Positions 11,990 through 23,974 are shown, counted from the stretch's first letter. The stretch is DNA of 48,992 bases from Chromera velia (GCA_018398765.1 JAHBMJ010002919.1:25001-73992); one strand, 5' to 3'. Notes: generated from the sequence alone by a model not told the origin. Translations and numbers: made by a program.

Positions 11990-14263
11990 TAAGGCTTGGA
12001 AAAGGTGCACTTCAGAAAAGGTGCAAACCAAGAAGTTGCACCAGATGCACCTGTTTTGCACCAGATGCACCTGTTTTGCACCTGATTGAATGGAATTGGG
12101 TGAAAAGTGTCAGTGTCATGGCCATGCAACGCGCCGCGGCCCCGCTCCTGCGGCTCCCCGCGGCCCCAAACGCGCGTGTTGCCGGACCGTGGTGCGCGGA
12201 ACAAATCCAATCATATGCAGCCGATTTTTGAGATAAATTTAAAATCGGCTATACATACAGAGGTCACTGAACGCACGTTCGACAACGCATGCGCTGCATG
12301 CATAAAATCAATTAGGTCCATTGGAGCATGAGTACCTCTTCTCTTTGCAGCATGAGAACTGTTTTATGGGCTACCTTATACAACAGAAACGACTGCATGT
12401 ACACATATAGCAACGCAGAGCGGACGAGGGTAAAAGGACCAGAACAACAGGTTTAAGTTAAAAAGCTGAGTAAGCAGACTGAGTCTGTTTGCATAGCAAT
12501 GGCATAATGCCAAACGGTTTGCCGGGAGGAAAATAGCTTCCTCGACTTTTATTAGCAATCCGAGGATGAATGCCAATGCAGTGTTCCACGCAGATTCTTT
12601 TTCATATGATGAAGAGAAGCAGAAACGGCACACACATGGGAATATGCATACGCGAAGGTACGTTGACACTCTCCCTCTCGGTTGTAGGTAAGGACTTTTG
12701 AAACCTGGTGCCGGGTGCTCTTTATGATTGGCGGGCTCGATCTATCTTGGTCAATAAGAGTGCAATTGGTTTGATCATTCGATTTGCTGCTTTGCCTTAG
12801 AGAGTGGAACCATTCGTCACTTCCGTCTGCTGATGGCTCGTCAAGTTTTGTCAAGTTTGCATGCTCACATACAGATCTGTATCTGACTTTCTGTCATGCC
12901 ACGGCTTCTTGTTGCGTTTGGTACTTCCAGAGGGTTTGAAGTCTATCTGTAGATGGAATTACAGCTTTCCTAGGGGCGTTCACCCCTTCGTTTGCGAGTC
13001 ATCAGTTATACCAGTCCTGTATATAGGTCACTGCAGTTAATCATTTTTCAATTTCACAAACTGGAGCCCTATCCAGATAGATGGCTTCAAACAAATGCCA
13101 ACAAACAAAAGAGGAGTTGTTAAAGAGTAGGGAGAGCCTTTTTTTGGATCTGAAGATAGAAAAACTACTTGTGCTAGCCGCGTAGATCCTTGCAGGTGGC
13201 TCAGGAGGGTATGGAAAGACAAGCTAGTCTGGATGGACATCATGAATTAAGCCGGGTCAGTCAAAAAAAGAGGGTCTGGGGTTAGAAATCGCACCTGTCC
13301 GACTCTGTCCGTATTTCTCTCATTCTTCAAAGCCAAACCCAAATCAAAAGCCAAAGCCAAAGCCTCCCCTCCGCCTCAACCAGCCCGCATTAAACCAGAG
13401 GAGTTTCTAGGGAAGAAAGACGACATACTGAGGTCAACTTTCAAGTCAGACTTCGAGTGAGACAAAGTCTGTAAGGAGCTTGCTCTCTCCTCTTCTTTTT
13501 CCTTTTCTTCTTTCTCTTCTTACTCTTTTTTGTCCTCCGTTATCATTTTGTGTGGGGGGGTGAGCTAGGGGGTGAGTGAAGAAGAGAGCTAGGGTATGAC
13601 GGGGCTGGGCTCTGAGCCTTGAGATCAGGCCCTCACTTATCCTCACTTGCCCTTGCTCAGAGGAAAAATGCAAATTAAAAAAAGCCTTCTTTTGTTTTAT
13701 TCTTTCTTCTTTTTCTTTTTTATGAAAATGCACCATTTATGGTTGATTTCTTCATGAATTTGCTCCTGGGGGGACCAAAGGGGCATCATGCAGTTTGAAG
13801 GTTTGATGGACCGTATAGGGATAGAACTAGACTACAGTACAGCATATAACTGGCGCCAAACATATTCAAACATTGGACAGGTGAAAAACGTTGCTTAAAT
13901 TGAGAAAAGAAACCCAGAAAGAGACCGAAGTCATGAGACAGTCAGAGATATATAGTCTTTAATTGTCATATTTTTTATTTTTGTTTTTTATCGCCTTTCC
14001 CCTGATATTTCTAGTGACATTTTAAGTTGTTTCGCATAGTAAAAATCAATGTAGCAAATCTGTATCATAAAAAGCTTTTAGGCTTTGATTGAAGCGCCTT
14101 TTGGCCGTTAGAAACACTAGAAATCAACCCTAGAAACCTAGCTTTTATAGGGTAAACGGTGCACCTTATTTTGCACGGAATTGCACCTGTTTTGCACCTG
14201 ATTTAACGTGCAAACTTGTTCTTGCACCAGCACCAGCACCTTACGCACCTTTTCTCAGCCTTA
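11990..14263 (-). mobile_element. hAT-like non-autonomous DNA transposon, copy 2 (2274 bp, inverted)
   Basis: This is the reverse complement of the element at 2890-5150 over its whole length, with the same terminal repeats and subterminal GGTGCA clusters. It has its own, different flanking octamers, so it is an independent insertion and not part of a segmental inversion. A 14-bp insertion relative to copy 1 at about 12640-12660 shifts the frame of the longest shared open stretch. The 68-codon open stretch at 13037-13243 differs from its partner at eight amino-acid positions. Both facts argue that the element has no coding function and that the copies have drifted since insertion. Confidence 0.85.
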
Positions 14264-14271
14264 CTATTATC
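14264..14271 (+). repeat. Right target-site duplication of hAT-like copy 2
   Basis: CTATTATC directly after the element end pairs with TTATTATC at 11982-11989 (one mismatch). Confidence 0.7.
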
Positions 14272-16029
14272 CTAGTGCAGTCATTTTCATTCAAATAAAT
14301 AATCGTTTTCGCCCTGGTTTTCACCAGATTTTTTTTTTAAAGAAATAAAGTTCTAATGTCAGTATACTTAAATAAATAGCATAACATCGACGTTACATCG
14401 TATGTAATCGTATGAGTGAATGAATTGAGGTGATTAAAGCCGGTGAACCAACCTTTTTGGCTCTAGCTAGCCGACTTATATAGTAGCATGCAGTGGCAGC
14501 AGTGCTAGATGTAGTATTTGTTAACGGCAACTTAATGCACACGTAAGATTGGGTTTTTTCGCTTTAATTTGAATGAGAAAGACATGCTGCACTAGATGCG
14601 GCACAGATCGTTCGCTCGCAAGTATTGGTGAGTCTGGGAGTGCGACCCAGTGGGAGTGTAGCAAGCAGAGGGTGCTTATTAATTTGCTATGCCCTGACCC
14701 CGCTTACAGAGCTTCTGCCTTCTCACGTTTCAGGACGCCGGTGCTCATGAGTGTATGGTGAAAAAGTAGTGAGTGTTTGAATTTTTAGAATAAAAAGATG
14801 CTGCACAGAATTACGCAAACGGTCAATATACTTGAAGAGAAAGTCTGTCACTTATATCGTCTGAGAAACAAAAGCATATCAGTCTAGATGTCACTGCCAA
14901 ACTTGAAGGCTTAAAGCATCCTAACTCAATAACTACTAACTAGCTAGATAACTAGCTTAATAAACCACTACAATCCTATTAAATCCTAGCTAAAATTCCA
15001 TAAAATTGATAGAAATTAATAAAGCTGTGCCTAAAATCCTATAAAGTCCTAACTATCTGTAGCGTATAAGGGGCGAACTATAAGGGCTCATAACTTGCAC
15101 TGCCTTCTAGAGCTAAAGACAATCCTTACGATAACGTCCAGAGAGCTTTCACTGTTAGAGGGAGAAGTCCATCAGTAAGTCTGACAGTCTAACCTCATAC
15201 GATGACTCTTTGAATCAGGCTCACTCTTATGCTTGATCTATTGATTGCATCACTGCGCATACATGCTCGTCTATCGATCAGTCAGTCTACGCGCGCGCCC
15301 GCGAGCCATTCCGTTTTCACGCAGGCCGAGGCCGCCGAGCTAAGCGATGCTAATTTTAGTTAAGTCACCTTAAGTGCCCCACAAACCCAGACTCCTGGCA
15401 ATCACCTCACACAGCGTATAAGTATACCCGGGGGTGGCCCCCTTTATAATTTACTATATGTATATTAAAATTATATGCAAAAATGTACGAAATCCATTGA
15501 ATTTGATTGAAAGATTTCAAAGTTGCGCAGTATTGATGCATGGCATCGGACATTGAAACTAGCATTGAAATGATATGCACGTGGGATATAAAATGAACAG
15601 AAGTTGATTCCATTTGAAGATTCAAGAAGATCCTCAACGCGGATTGCAAGGAATCAAACAAAAGATCATGCAGTCAAGAGAGTGAATGATTCCTTAAAGT
15701 CCGGGCATCATCCAACCCAAGAATGCCAGACTCCAACGGGGTGAAAGTGTTTTGGCGGACTCACTCGCTCAGCGGACAGCTGATCGACCAACCGACCGAT
15801 CGAAGTTTGTGGCAGCGAAGCGAAGCACAAAGAGAGAGTGCAGGGGGAAATGACAAGGTCTGGCAACTACCTTGCAACAACATCTCTCCTCACTCTCCTC
15901 CTCTCCACCGAGTGCGTGCGCGCTTAGATGATGACAAATAAACGAGTGCCAACTTTTCAGGTTTTGTTCGCCCCGACTTTGGAGACCTCTCCTTTCTCTT
16001 TTTTCTTGCGAATTTGCGTGCCTGCTTGT

Positions 16030-16088
16030 TTCTGTCTGTCTGTCTGTCCGTGTGTCTGCTTTCTCTCTCACTCTCACTCTCACTTTCA

Positions 16089-16126
<38 letters not shown>

Positions 16127-16163
16127 CCTTCCTTCCTTCCTTCCTTCCTTCCTTCCTTCCCTC
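16030..16163 (+). repeat. TCTG, CT and TTCC microsatellites
   Basis: A short TCTG run (about 16033-16050) is followed by CACTCT steps, a long CT run (about 16090-16122) and a TTCC run (about 16124-16163). Confidence 0.9.
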
Positions 16164-17157
16164 CATTCTGTTTTGCGTGGTTGGCAACGATTGTTCTTCA
16201 TTCACCAGTTTCTTTTCCTCCGCGGCCATTGAAACAGTGTATGACTCTCTACAGACTTCTCCCTACCCCCCTCCCAACATCAAGTGATGCATTCCCGCTG
16301 TTTTCTCTCGACATGGGTTTTCTTTTCCCCTGCACAGCTTTCTTTTCTTTCTATCTTGCTTTTTCGTGTGTATCCGTTTTTTTTTTTTTCGCATAAGCTC
16401 AGTAAACACAGAAGCGGAAAAGTGCGCATGACTGCTGAAATAACACCCTCAAGCCAGCTTGTTTTATGTTTGCGCGCATGCATCGAATCAACCAGCAGAC
16501 AGCTTGGCCGATGCTCGGAATGAATTTTCCCAAAAGGGAGGAAAAGAAAAAAGGAGTACATCCAAGAAAGAGAAGTTTAGAGCAGAGAAGGAAGGAAAAG
16601 AGAAGTGGGCAACAACAAACGAGAAGAGAAAAGTCGAAACAGTTGATACATTCCACGCCTCCCTCCGTCTCCCCCTTTCAGAGGAATCCTTTCTTTCTTT
16701 CAGGCCATCCATGTTCTTTCTGATAGGATGTGAAAAGGAAGGAGCGAGAACGAGACCAATGCACGCATATTGACTTGCAATCCAGATCAAGAGAGGGAGA
16801 TGGATCTTTTGACAGATCTTCTCCCAATCCAATTTAAATCCGTTCATTCAATTAGCCATTTCTTTCTTGAATTCCTATGCCCACTCCCCATTCACCCCTT
16901 CGTTCTATTCATTCATATTCCTTCCAGACTCCCAACAGGATCCTTCTAGACTCCCCTTCCCCGCTGTGTGGAAAGAGATCCACTCTCTTCCCTTTACCTC
17001 TCCCTTTCCCACTTGCCCTCGTGCCCCCGGCGACCGAAAAGGGACACTTATGCTGTTATTTGAAGTGTCTCATGCTGCTCAATGATCTTCCCTTCTCGCC
17101 TCCGAATCCCTTCAAGATCACGCATTGACAATATACGAGACAGGCAAGCATGAGAGA

Positions 17158-17159
<2 letters not shown>

Positions 17160-17194
<35 letters not shown>
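17160..17194 (+). repeat. GA microsatellite
   Basis: About 17 uninterrupted GA units. A GGGA-rich tract follows at about 17443-17500. Confidence 0.9.
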
Positions 17195-17197
<3 letters not shown>

Positions 17198-18296
17198 GTG
17201 TAGAAACAGACCCAGGCACAGATGCAGACTCATACAGAGACATAGACTGACACAAACTGATGCAGAAAAATCCGAGAAAATGAATTCAGGATCAAGTTTG
17301 CCTTTTTTCTTTTTGCCTTTCAGCCTTCCACCCCAGACAACCATCTGCCTGTCAGTCAATCAGCCGGTCAAGCGAGAGACCGACACCCCACACCGACAGG
17401 CAGAAGGGAAGAATGTACTACGAAAGAAAAATTGAGTCAGTGTCGGAGGGAGGGAGGGAGGGAGGCAGGAAGGGAGGGAGTAAATGAGGGAAGAAAGGGA
17501 GGGTGAGTAAAGCAAAGAAAAAAGGGAGGAAAGGGGGGATGGAGGCTGAACGGTATGCGGCAAGAAGAAGAAAAGCAAGCACTGCATGCAGAAGAAAAGA
17601 CGCCAGACCAAGAAAAAAGAGAGGGGAGGCGAGACATACCTGATTTCTTTCAGCTGCCACAGTCACTGGTCACGAATGAATTCCATACTTCCTTTTTTCC
17701 TTTTTTCTTTCCACTGTTTGTCTTTATACGTATTTTTTTGGCGTTTCAGTCCTCTCTTGCTGTGCTTTTGATGTTTCTCTGTGTACTTCTGGGAGCATCA
17801 TATTTTGTAAAAAGCGAAAAGCAACTGAACAGAATTGCACATACGCAAACTGGACGGAAGAAAGATGCCGTTCTCTCCGTGTTTCTTGCTAGCGAACCCT
17901 GGATTCATTCTCTTCTGATTCGAGTTTTGCTTTGACTTTCTGTCATGTCTACTTTAAAAGCTTCCCTCCCTCCCTCCCTCCTTTCGCCACAAGCATACAG
18001 GTGCAGAAAAACCAAACACTTCTACCTACAGGGCATGCATGCAGCATCCCTGCAAGTCACAAAGTGAACCTGCACGAAAAAAGACAGCCAGACAACCAGG
18101 CAGAGAGACAGAGGCAGAAAGAAGCAGAAGCCTGCAAGTGCATGTATGCATATCCATCTTTCAGAAGAACTTTTCTTCTGCTGCCTCCGCCTCTTTTCTC
18201 TTGCCTTTCCGTCGATCAACATTCTTCCACCGCGACTTTGCCGATCCGCTGCAAAGAAAAACCTTTCATTCATCTTCGGTCTGCACGATCTGCTTG

Positions 18297-21099
18297 CTAT
18301 ACAACGACCCCTTCCTCCCCTCCCGGCCCTTCCATTTCCCCCCCCTCCCTGTCTGGAAAGTTCATCGGCGACGTCTCCCCTCCTCCATAGACTGCAGAGG
18401 AGGGGTCCTGCATGGACGGCATCTCGGTTCTCGATACTGCAGGCACCTGGGGAAACGGTTGACTGTCAGATTCAAGGGATTTCTTCTTCTGCTCTTTCTT
18501 TCGTCTGTCTTCTTCTTTCTTTTCCTTTTCCGCTTTCGCAGCCTCCCATGTCTTTTCAGTCGGCCAGATATACTGCTTGTGAAGGCGAAGGCCCAAAGAC
18601 GCCAATGCAGTGCCCATGACCAGGTAGGAAATGATGCGGAAGGCTTGGCGATCTGGTAGCTGGCGAAAGAGGAAAGCCAGCAAGAGGGCCCCGGCATTCC
18701 CACCGGCCCCCACGAGCCCCGCGACCATTCCTGTGTGGTGTTTGGATACGAAGGGGACGAGTCCGAAGGTTGTGCCCTCTGCCATCTGGGTGAAGATTGA
18801 GAACACAATCAGAACACCCAAGGCCGACCAGATGTCGTGCTGCATTGTGAAGATCTGCACCCACCCACACACCCACCCACAGAGAGAGAGAGAGAGAAGC
18901 AGCAGCGGGAACGGCAGCATGAAAACACAGAGAAAGATAAAGTGGATATTACAGATCGTCTTTCTTTCGCACGATTTTTGCGAAACTGGCAAGAGAAAAT
19001 ACTGGACTCGTGTCCTCGCTCGTCTGGTTTCGTCCGTTCGATTGCTTCATTCCTTCACTGCCTGCGTGACTGACTGACAGACTCACCAGGAGCATCACTC
19101 CCTCCATCAGCAAGGAGAACCCGTGTGCCATAATCCTGCCTGTGAAAGAGAGGGGCACTGCAAGGTAGTCAGAGAGGAGCCCCCCCAGAGCTCGCGCAAA
19201 GATGTTGCAAAGAGGGAACGCGGCAGCAATCCACGCCGCCTGCGACTGCGAGAGTACTCTCTCACCGTCGTCGTCTCGAAATTCGTCTGCAACGTCGAAA
19301 GAAAGGAAGGAGGTGTCATGTCTTTCTTTGAGCAGTCTTGAACAGACGCAACAGCAGATAAGCATTTCCTGCGCTTTCTGTCTTGAACGTTCCTCTCTCC
19401 ACAGATGGAAGGGATGGATGGATGCATGCATGGGAAAAAGGATGTGTATGGGGATGGGGGGCGCACCATAGTTTTGTGTTTGTGCTTTCCTCGTCTTTTG
19501 TGAGCCATTCGCACAGTCAAGGAAAAGACCTCTGTTTTCAAAAAACGAAGCAAAGGGTGCAGATGTGGGAGGAACAGAGACCGACAAGAAAAAAGGCGGG
19601 TGCGAAGAAAACCGCCACAAGCCTGTCGGGCGGCCTTTCCATTCAGTTGATCGTTTCTGGGTGTGCAAAAAGGACGGATGTATGAGCTAGGGGCACCCAG
19701 ACTTCGATTTCAGATCATGCCACGTTGGAAAGGCTGACAAAACCACTGACCATAAAAGTAGAGCACGATGAAGTTGTTTACTGTCAGCTCGACTCCAAAA
19801 CACATCGCATAATGTATTATCAAAATCCAAGTGTTCGCCCCCACAAACACACTTCTCATCGCCTCCAGTGCACCACTGAAAAACTCCTGCAGTTTTCCAT
19901 GAAACGTCTCTTTCTTTCCACCGGCAGCGGGACAGGGGGACACAGCCTCTCCCCCCCCACCCCTTGCAACATCCCCTGTCCCTTCTTCTTGGCCCTGCAC
20001 AGCAAGGCCCTGTCCCTGGTCTTCCCCCTCAGGAGACGGGGACACTCCGTCCTTTGACGACCTTCTCTTTGATGCTGCTTCCTTTTCTATTCTCTTTTGT
20101 GCATCTTCTAATGTTTCTCCCGGTTTCACCCTGTTTGCATACTTCCCCTGAGGACAATCGTCTGAGGAGAACAGGGTGAGAACTCCAAACGCCGCCGTGA
20201 CTGTGGCCGGAATCAAAAAGGAATACGCGAGAGCGTCTTCTCTGGATACACCGTCGGTGCCATTGAACGCATCGAAGATTAGGGGCATGATCAGAAGGGT
20301 GAACCCAGCACCGAGGTTACCCCTGCAAAGACAGGAAGAGACAAACAAAAAAACGACGACACAAAAAGAGATCCAAAGTGCAGAAATAGGCCGAGAACAA
20401 GTCAGCCAACGAAAGAAAAAGAGGGAGAAGAGAGTTCTTCGACCTTGCGGTGTTACTCCTTCCACCCAACGAGTCGATCTGGCGACTCTTCCCTAACTGC
20501 GACTTTCACTGACCACCTAGTCACTCTAGGGGCCAGTGTGCCTCGCTATTCACAGTAAGAGACTCCCGCCAGTCATCACCCCCCCTCCCACCGCACGTAG
20601 ACGGGTTGACTGACCAGCCACCGACAAAAGCATTTGCAGCTCCGACAGTGTTGGGAGCGAACATAAGGCTGGTCCAGAACTGGCAGGAGACGAAAGCTGC
20701 CCCAAGGAAACCGATGAAGAATCTCAAGGCAAGAAGACCCTCTGCATTCGTTACGAGTCCATAAAATGCGACTGGAATGCTCCCAGAGATCAGGATCAGA
20801 CACATCGTCAGACGCGGCCCCACGTAGTCGCATATGGGACCGATGATGACGCGGAGAGCCACCGTAGAAGCAACCGCCGCTGCGTTGGACTCGGCGACTT
20901 GTTCTTTTGTCAATGAGAGAGACTCTTTTATTTGGGGAAGAAGTGGTGCAATAGAGAACCATGAGAAGAAGGCCATGAAGAAACACGTCCAGCTGGCGTG
21001 AAAGCCGCGCATGTGTGGACGGCTCACATTGAGGAAGCGGATGTCTGTGGCCCGTCCGGCCTCGTCCGTGGAAGGACGACCACAAAACCCCAACACCAT
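18297..21099 (-). CDS. NRT2: Nitrate/nitrite porter family transporter (NRT2/NNP, MFS)
   Basis: Four exons join in phase on the minus strand: 20615-21099, 19751-20322, 19087-19286 and 18297-18854, giving 604 residues. The N-terminus has RPHMRGFHASW and the MFS loop GPICDYVGPR (87-96). The first nitrate signature, GGWGNLGAG, is created exactly by the exon 1/2 splice (Trp split 2+1). Exon 2/3 gives VLYFYDEF, and exon 3 contains IFARALGGLLSD. The second nitrate signature, GAGGNAG, is at 468-474. These signatures define high-affinity nitrate/nitrite transporters that import NO3- with protons at the plasma membrane. Two features are unusual: a hydrophilic Gly/Glu/Ser-rich central loop of about 95 residues, and a charged Lys/Glu C-terminal tail of about 75 residues, either of which could be regulatory. 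No nitrate or nitrite reductase gene is next to it in this window. Confidence 0.9.
18859..18881 (-). other. Potential G-quadruplex at a 3' splice site
   Basis: On the transcribed strand the transporter's last intron ends with GGGTGGGTGTGTGGGTGGG followed by TGCAG. The four G3 runs with 1-, 5- and 1-base loops lie where a polypyrimidine tract would normally be. A CT run sits just upstream. Confidence 0.6.
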
Positions 21100-21904
21100 C
21101 CTTTAATACCTGTCCTCTTCAGCTCTCAGCGTTTTGATTCTGCGTGAAGGTAAGGTTGAGGTATTACACTTCTGGGCTCAGAGGACAACGATCCTCGGTG
21201 TCATCGCAAATTTCTGCACCATAGACTGCACGACGAATGATGTTCGGCGTCAGCAAGAGACGTTTCTATTTAGTGGGTGATTTACGATCGATGACTTACC
21301 ATCACCCCCCCTACCTTTTTTGGCGGCGGCGCTGAGCGCTCTCAAGCCCAAATCAGGCAACCCCGGGGTGTTTTGCGGCGGCGGCCAGACCTCTGAGCAA
21401 AACCGAGGTTCGTTTTGCGCCGTCTCCATTGACTCACTGCCGCCCTCAACTACAACGTCCTCTTCTGGCAGGCAGTGAGGATGACAGCAAATGACCTACA
21501 GGCACTGATCACGCGACTGGCCATGGTCAACGGAAACATAAGGAAGGCGAGAAAAAGAAGGCGATCGAAGTTTGTAGTCAAGTGAGAGAGACGTGCCGTC
21601 TCCAGCCCTCTCCTGCAAATTTCGCGAAGAAAGCAAACCAAACACTCCCAGAACTTCATCTACAATGTGCTCTGGTGTATTTTTTATAGTTGTGTACTCA
21701 GGAGTGTCTGTAGGTGGCCGTATTGCGCATATGCACGGGGCGATTTTCGCCTACCTCCGTGCCCTTTGCTCCTTCCAGTTTCGCTCTTCTGTCTTCTGTC
21801 TGGGAGAGATGGAGGCTCGGGCTCGGAAAGAGGGGATCAGCAGTGTGAGCACCCGGTATCCGGAGTACCGTTTCGGCAGAGCTTCGCCCGGCTCGCTGGC
21901 ACAA
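21100..21904. other. Upstream region of the nitrate transporter, no supported gene
   Basis: Contains a GC-rich stretch at 21300-21430 (GCGGCGGCG and CCCCGGGGT blocks). A partly similar block recurs in the same orientation at about 26575-26640. A 69-codon minus-strand frame at 21450-21659 has a hydrophobic patch but no family I recognise. The transporter's promoter should lie in 21100-21300. Confidence 0.4.
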
Positions 21905-22177
21905 TAGGTGGGTTTCCTTGCTCCCTTCCTTCCTTCTTTCTTTCCTTCGAAATCCTTCCCTTCTTCATTCCGCATCCTTCCTTCTCTCTTTCTTCCTCTC
22001 TCTGTGCCCCACTCTCTTGGCCCTGTGTTGGTGTGTGTCTGTGTTCCTCTCGCTCCGCATGTGTATGTGTGTATGTATGTGTGTATGTGTATCCCCCCCC
22101 GATGATGACAGTGGTGTGCCTGCCGGGGCACACAGACATGTAGGCACTTAGGGAGGCACTACCGAAGGCACACAGGC

Positions 22178-22690
22178 CAGTGAGTCAGTCAGTCAGACAA
22201 CCAATCAGTCAGCCAGTTAGTCATTGAGCCTGTTAGTCAGTCAGTCAACCAGTCGAACAGTCAGCCAGTCAGCCGGTCAGTTAGTCAGTCAGCCGGTCAG
22301 TCAGTCAGTCAGTCAGTCAACCAATCAGTCAGTCAGTCAGTATGTATTTATGTGCGTATGTGTATGTGTATGTATATCCCCCCCCGATGATGAAAAGGGT
22401 GTGCCTGCCACTGTTGAAGGGGGCAGACAGACATGTAGACGCTCAAGGAGGCATCAAGGCAGGCATACACTCCAGCCAGTCAGTCGGTCAGCCGCAGTCA
22501 GTCAACCAGTCAGTCAGTCAGAAAGTCAGTCTGCCAGTCAGTCAGTCAGCTAGTCAGAACGTCAGGCAGTCAGAAAGTCAGGCAGTCAGCCGGTCAGCCA
22601 GTCAGCCAGTCAGTCAGTCAGTCAGCCAGTCAGAAAGTCAGTCAACCAGTCAATCGATCAGTCAGTCAGTCAGTCCGTCAGTCAGTCTGT
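22178..22690 (+). repeat. GTCA microsatellite (degenerate)
   Basis: Two blocks of degenerate GTCA repeats, 22178-22345 and 22460-22690, with GTCAGCCA and GTCAACCA variants. A short GT run follows at about 22706-22732. Confidence 0.9.
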
Positions 22691-22702
22691 GTCTATTTGT
22701 GC

Positions 22703-22733
<31 letters not shown>

Positions 22734-22740
22734 CTTTCTG

Positions 22741-23960
22741 CCCCCAGTCTCACTGTCCCATTCCTTCTGGTTCAAGAGGCATGCCTGCATGTCTGCATCT
22801 TTTCCTCCTTCTCTGTGCAGGTCAGTTTTAGGGTGCATGGAGGTACAAGCAGTGAGGGTGTTTTGCAGGTATAGGTGTCGACTTGACACAAGAGGGGGGG
22901 TTCGAGAGGTACAAGATAGACGGCTTTTTGCCCCCAGTCTCACTGTCCCATATCTTCTGGTTCAAGAGGTATGCCTGCATGTCTGCATCTTTTCCTCCTT
23001 CTCTGTGCAGGTCAGTTTTAGGGTGTATGGAGGTACAAGCAGTGAGGATGTTTTGCAGGTATAGGTGTCGACTTGACACAAGTGGGGGGCTTCGAGAGGT
23101 ACAAGATAGACGGCTTTTTGCCCCCAGTCTCACTGTCCCATTCCTTCTGGTTCAAGAGGTATGCCTGCATGTCTGCATCTTTTCCTCCTTCTCTGTGCAG
23201 GTCAGTTTTAGGGTGCATGGAGGTACAAGCAGTGGAGGGTGTTTTGCAGGTATAGGTGTCGACTTGACACAAGAGGGGGGGTTCGAGAGGTACAAGATAG
23301 ACGGCTTTTTGTCCCCAGTCTCACTGTCCTATTCCTTCTGGTTCAAGAGGTATGCCTGCATGTCTGCATCTTTTCCTCCTTCTCTGTGCAGGTCAGTTTT
23401 AGGGTGCATGGAGGTACAAGCAGTGAGGGTGTTTTGCAGGTATAGGTGTCGACTTGACACAAGAGGGGGGGTTCGAGAGGTACAAGATAGACGGCTTTCT
23501 GCCCCCAGTCTCACTGTCCCACTCGTTCTGGTTCAAGAGGTATGCCTGTATGTCTGCATCTTTTCCTCCTTCTCTGTGCAGGTCAGTTTTAGGGTGCATG
23601 GAGGTACAAGCAGTGAGGGTGTTTTGCAGGTATAGGTGTCGACTTGACACAAGAGGGGGGGTTCGAGAGGTACAAGATAGACGGCTTTTTGCCCCCAGTC
23701 TCACTGTCCCACTCCTTCTGGTTGAAGATTTATTGCTGCATGTCTGCACACTTTCTTGCTTCTCCCTGCAGCTTTGTCGGGAGGGTCTAGAGGCGCAATT
23801 CAGTTACGGTGTTTTGTGCAGAAAGGGTTGGGTTTGTCGAGGGTAAGGGCGTTCGAGACAAACAGGATGGGCGGCTTTTCGATCTCCGTTGGACCGTCCT
23901 ACTTTCTCTGGATTGAGAGTGGTGTGAGCATGTCTGCATTATTATTTGACTCCCTTTTCT
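22741..23960 (+). repeat. Tandem array of a 190-bp unit
   Basis: Units starting with CCCCCAGTCTCACTGTCCC begin at about 22741, 22931, 23121, 23312, 23502 and 23692 (periods 190, 190, 191, 190, 190). The last one or two units, after about 23720, are diverged. Each unit holds a pyrimidine tract ending in TGTGCAG directly followed by GTCAGT. Because 190 is not a multiple of three, the reading frame changes from unit to unit, yet one frame stays open for about 250 codons (22883-23635). I read this as a satellite and not a gene. Confidence 0.9.
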
Positions 23961-23974
23961 GCAGGTAGTACTTC

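Larger units (their letters stand above)
14272..18296. other. Gene-poor region with microsatellites
   Basis: AT-rich up to about 15700, then low-complexity polypyrimidine and polypurine tracts. Open frames here are biased Ser/Leu/Phe or Lys/Arg strings caused by the simple repeats and show no family. I see no supported gene, tRNA or rRNA. Confidence 0.5.

Noticed and set aside
16014-17700. Many Ser/Leu/Phe-rich and Arg/Glu-rich open frames
   Set aside because: They are produced by CT, TTCC, GA and GGGA microsatellites, with no splice-supported protein.
21450-21659. 69-codon minus-strand frame as an upstream exon of the nitrate transporter
   Set aside because: The transporter model already begins with a normal-length N-terminus at 21099, and no donor here joins it in phase convincingly.
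22178-22690. GTCA repeats as a CRISPR array or coding Ser/Gln repeat
   Set aside because: There are no spaced identical repeats with unique spacers. It is a degenerate tetranucleotide microsatellite in a eukaryotic genome.
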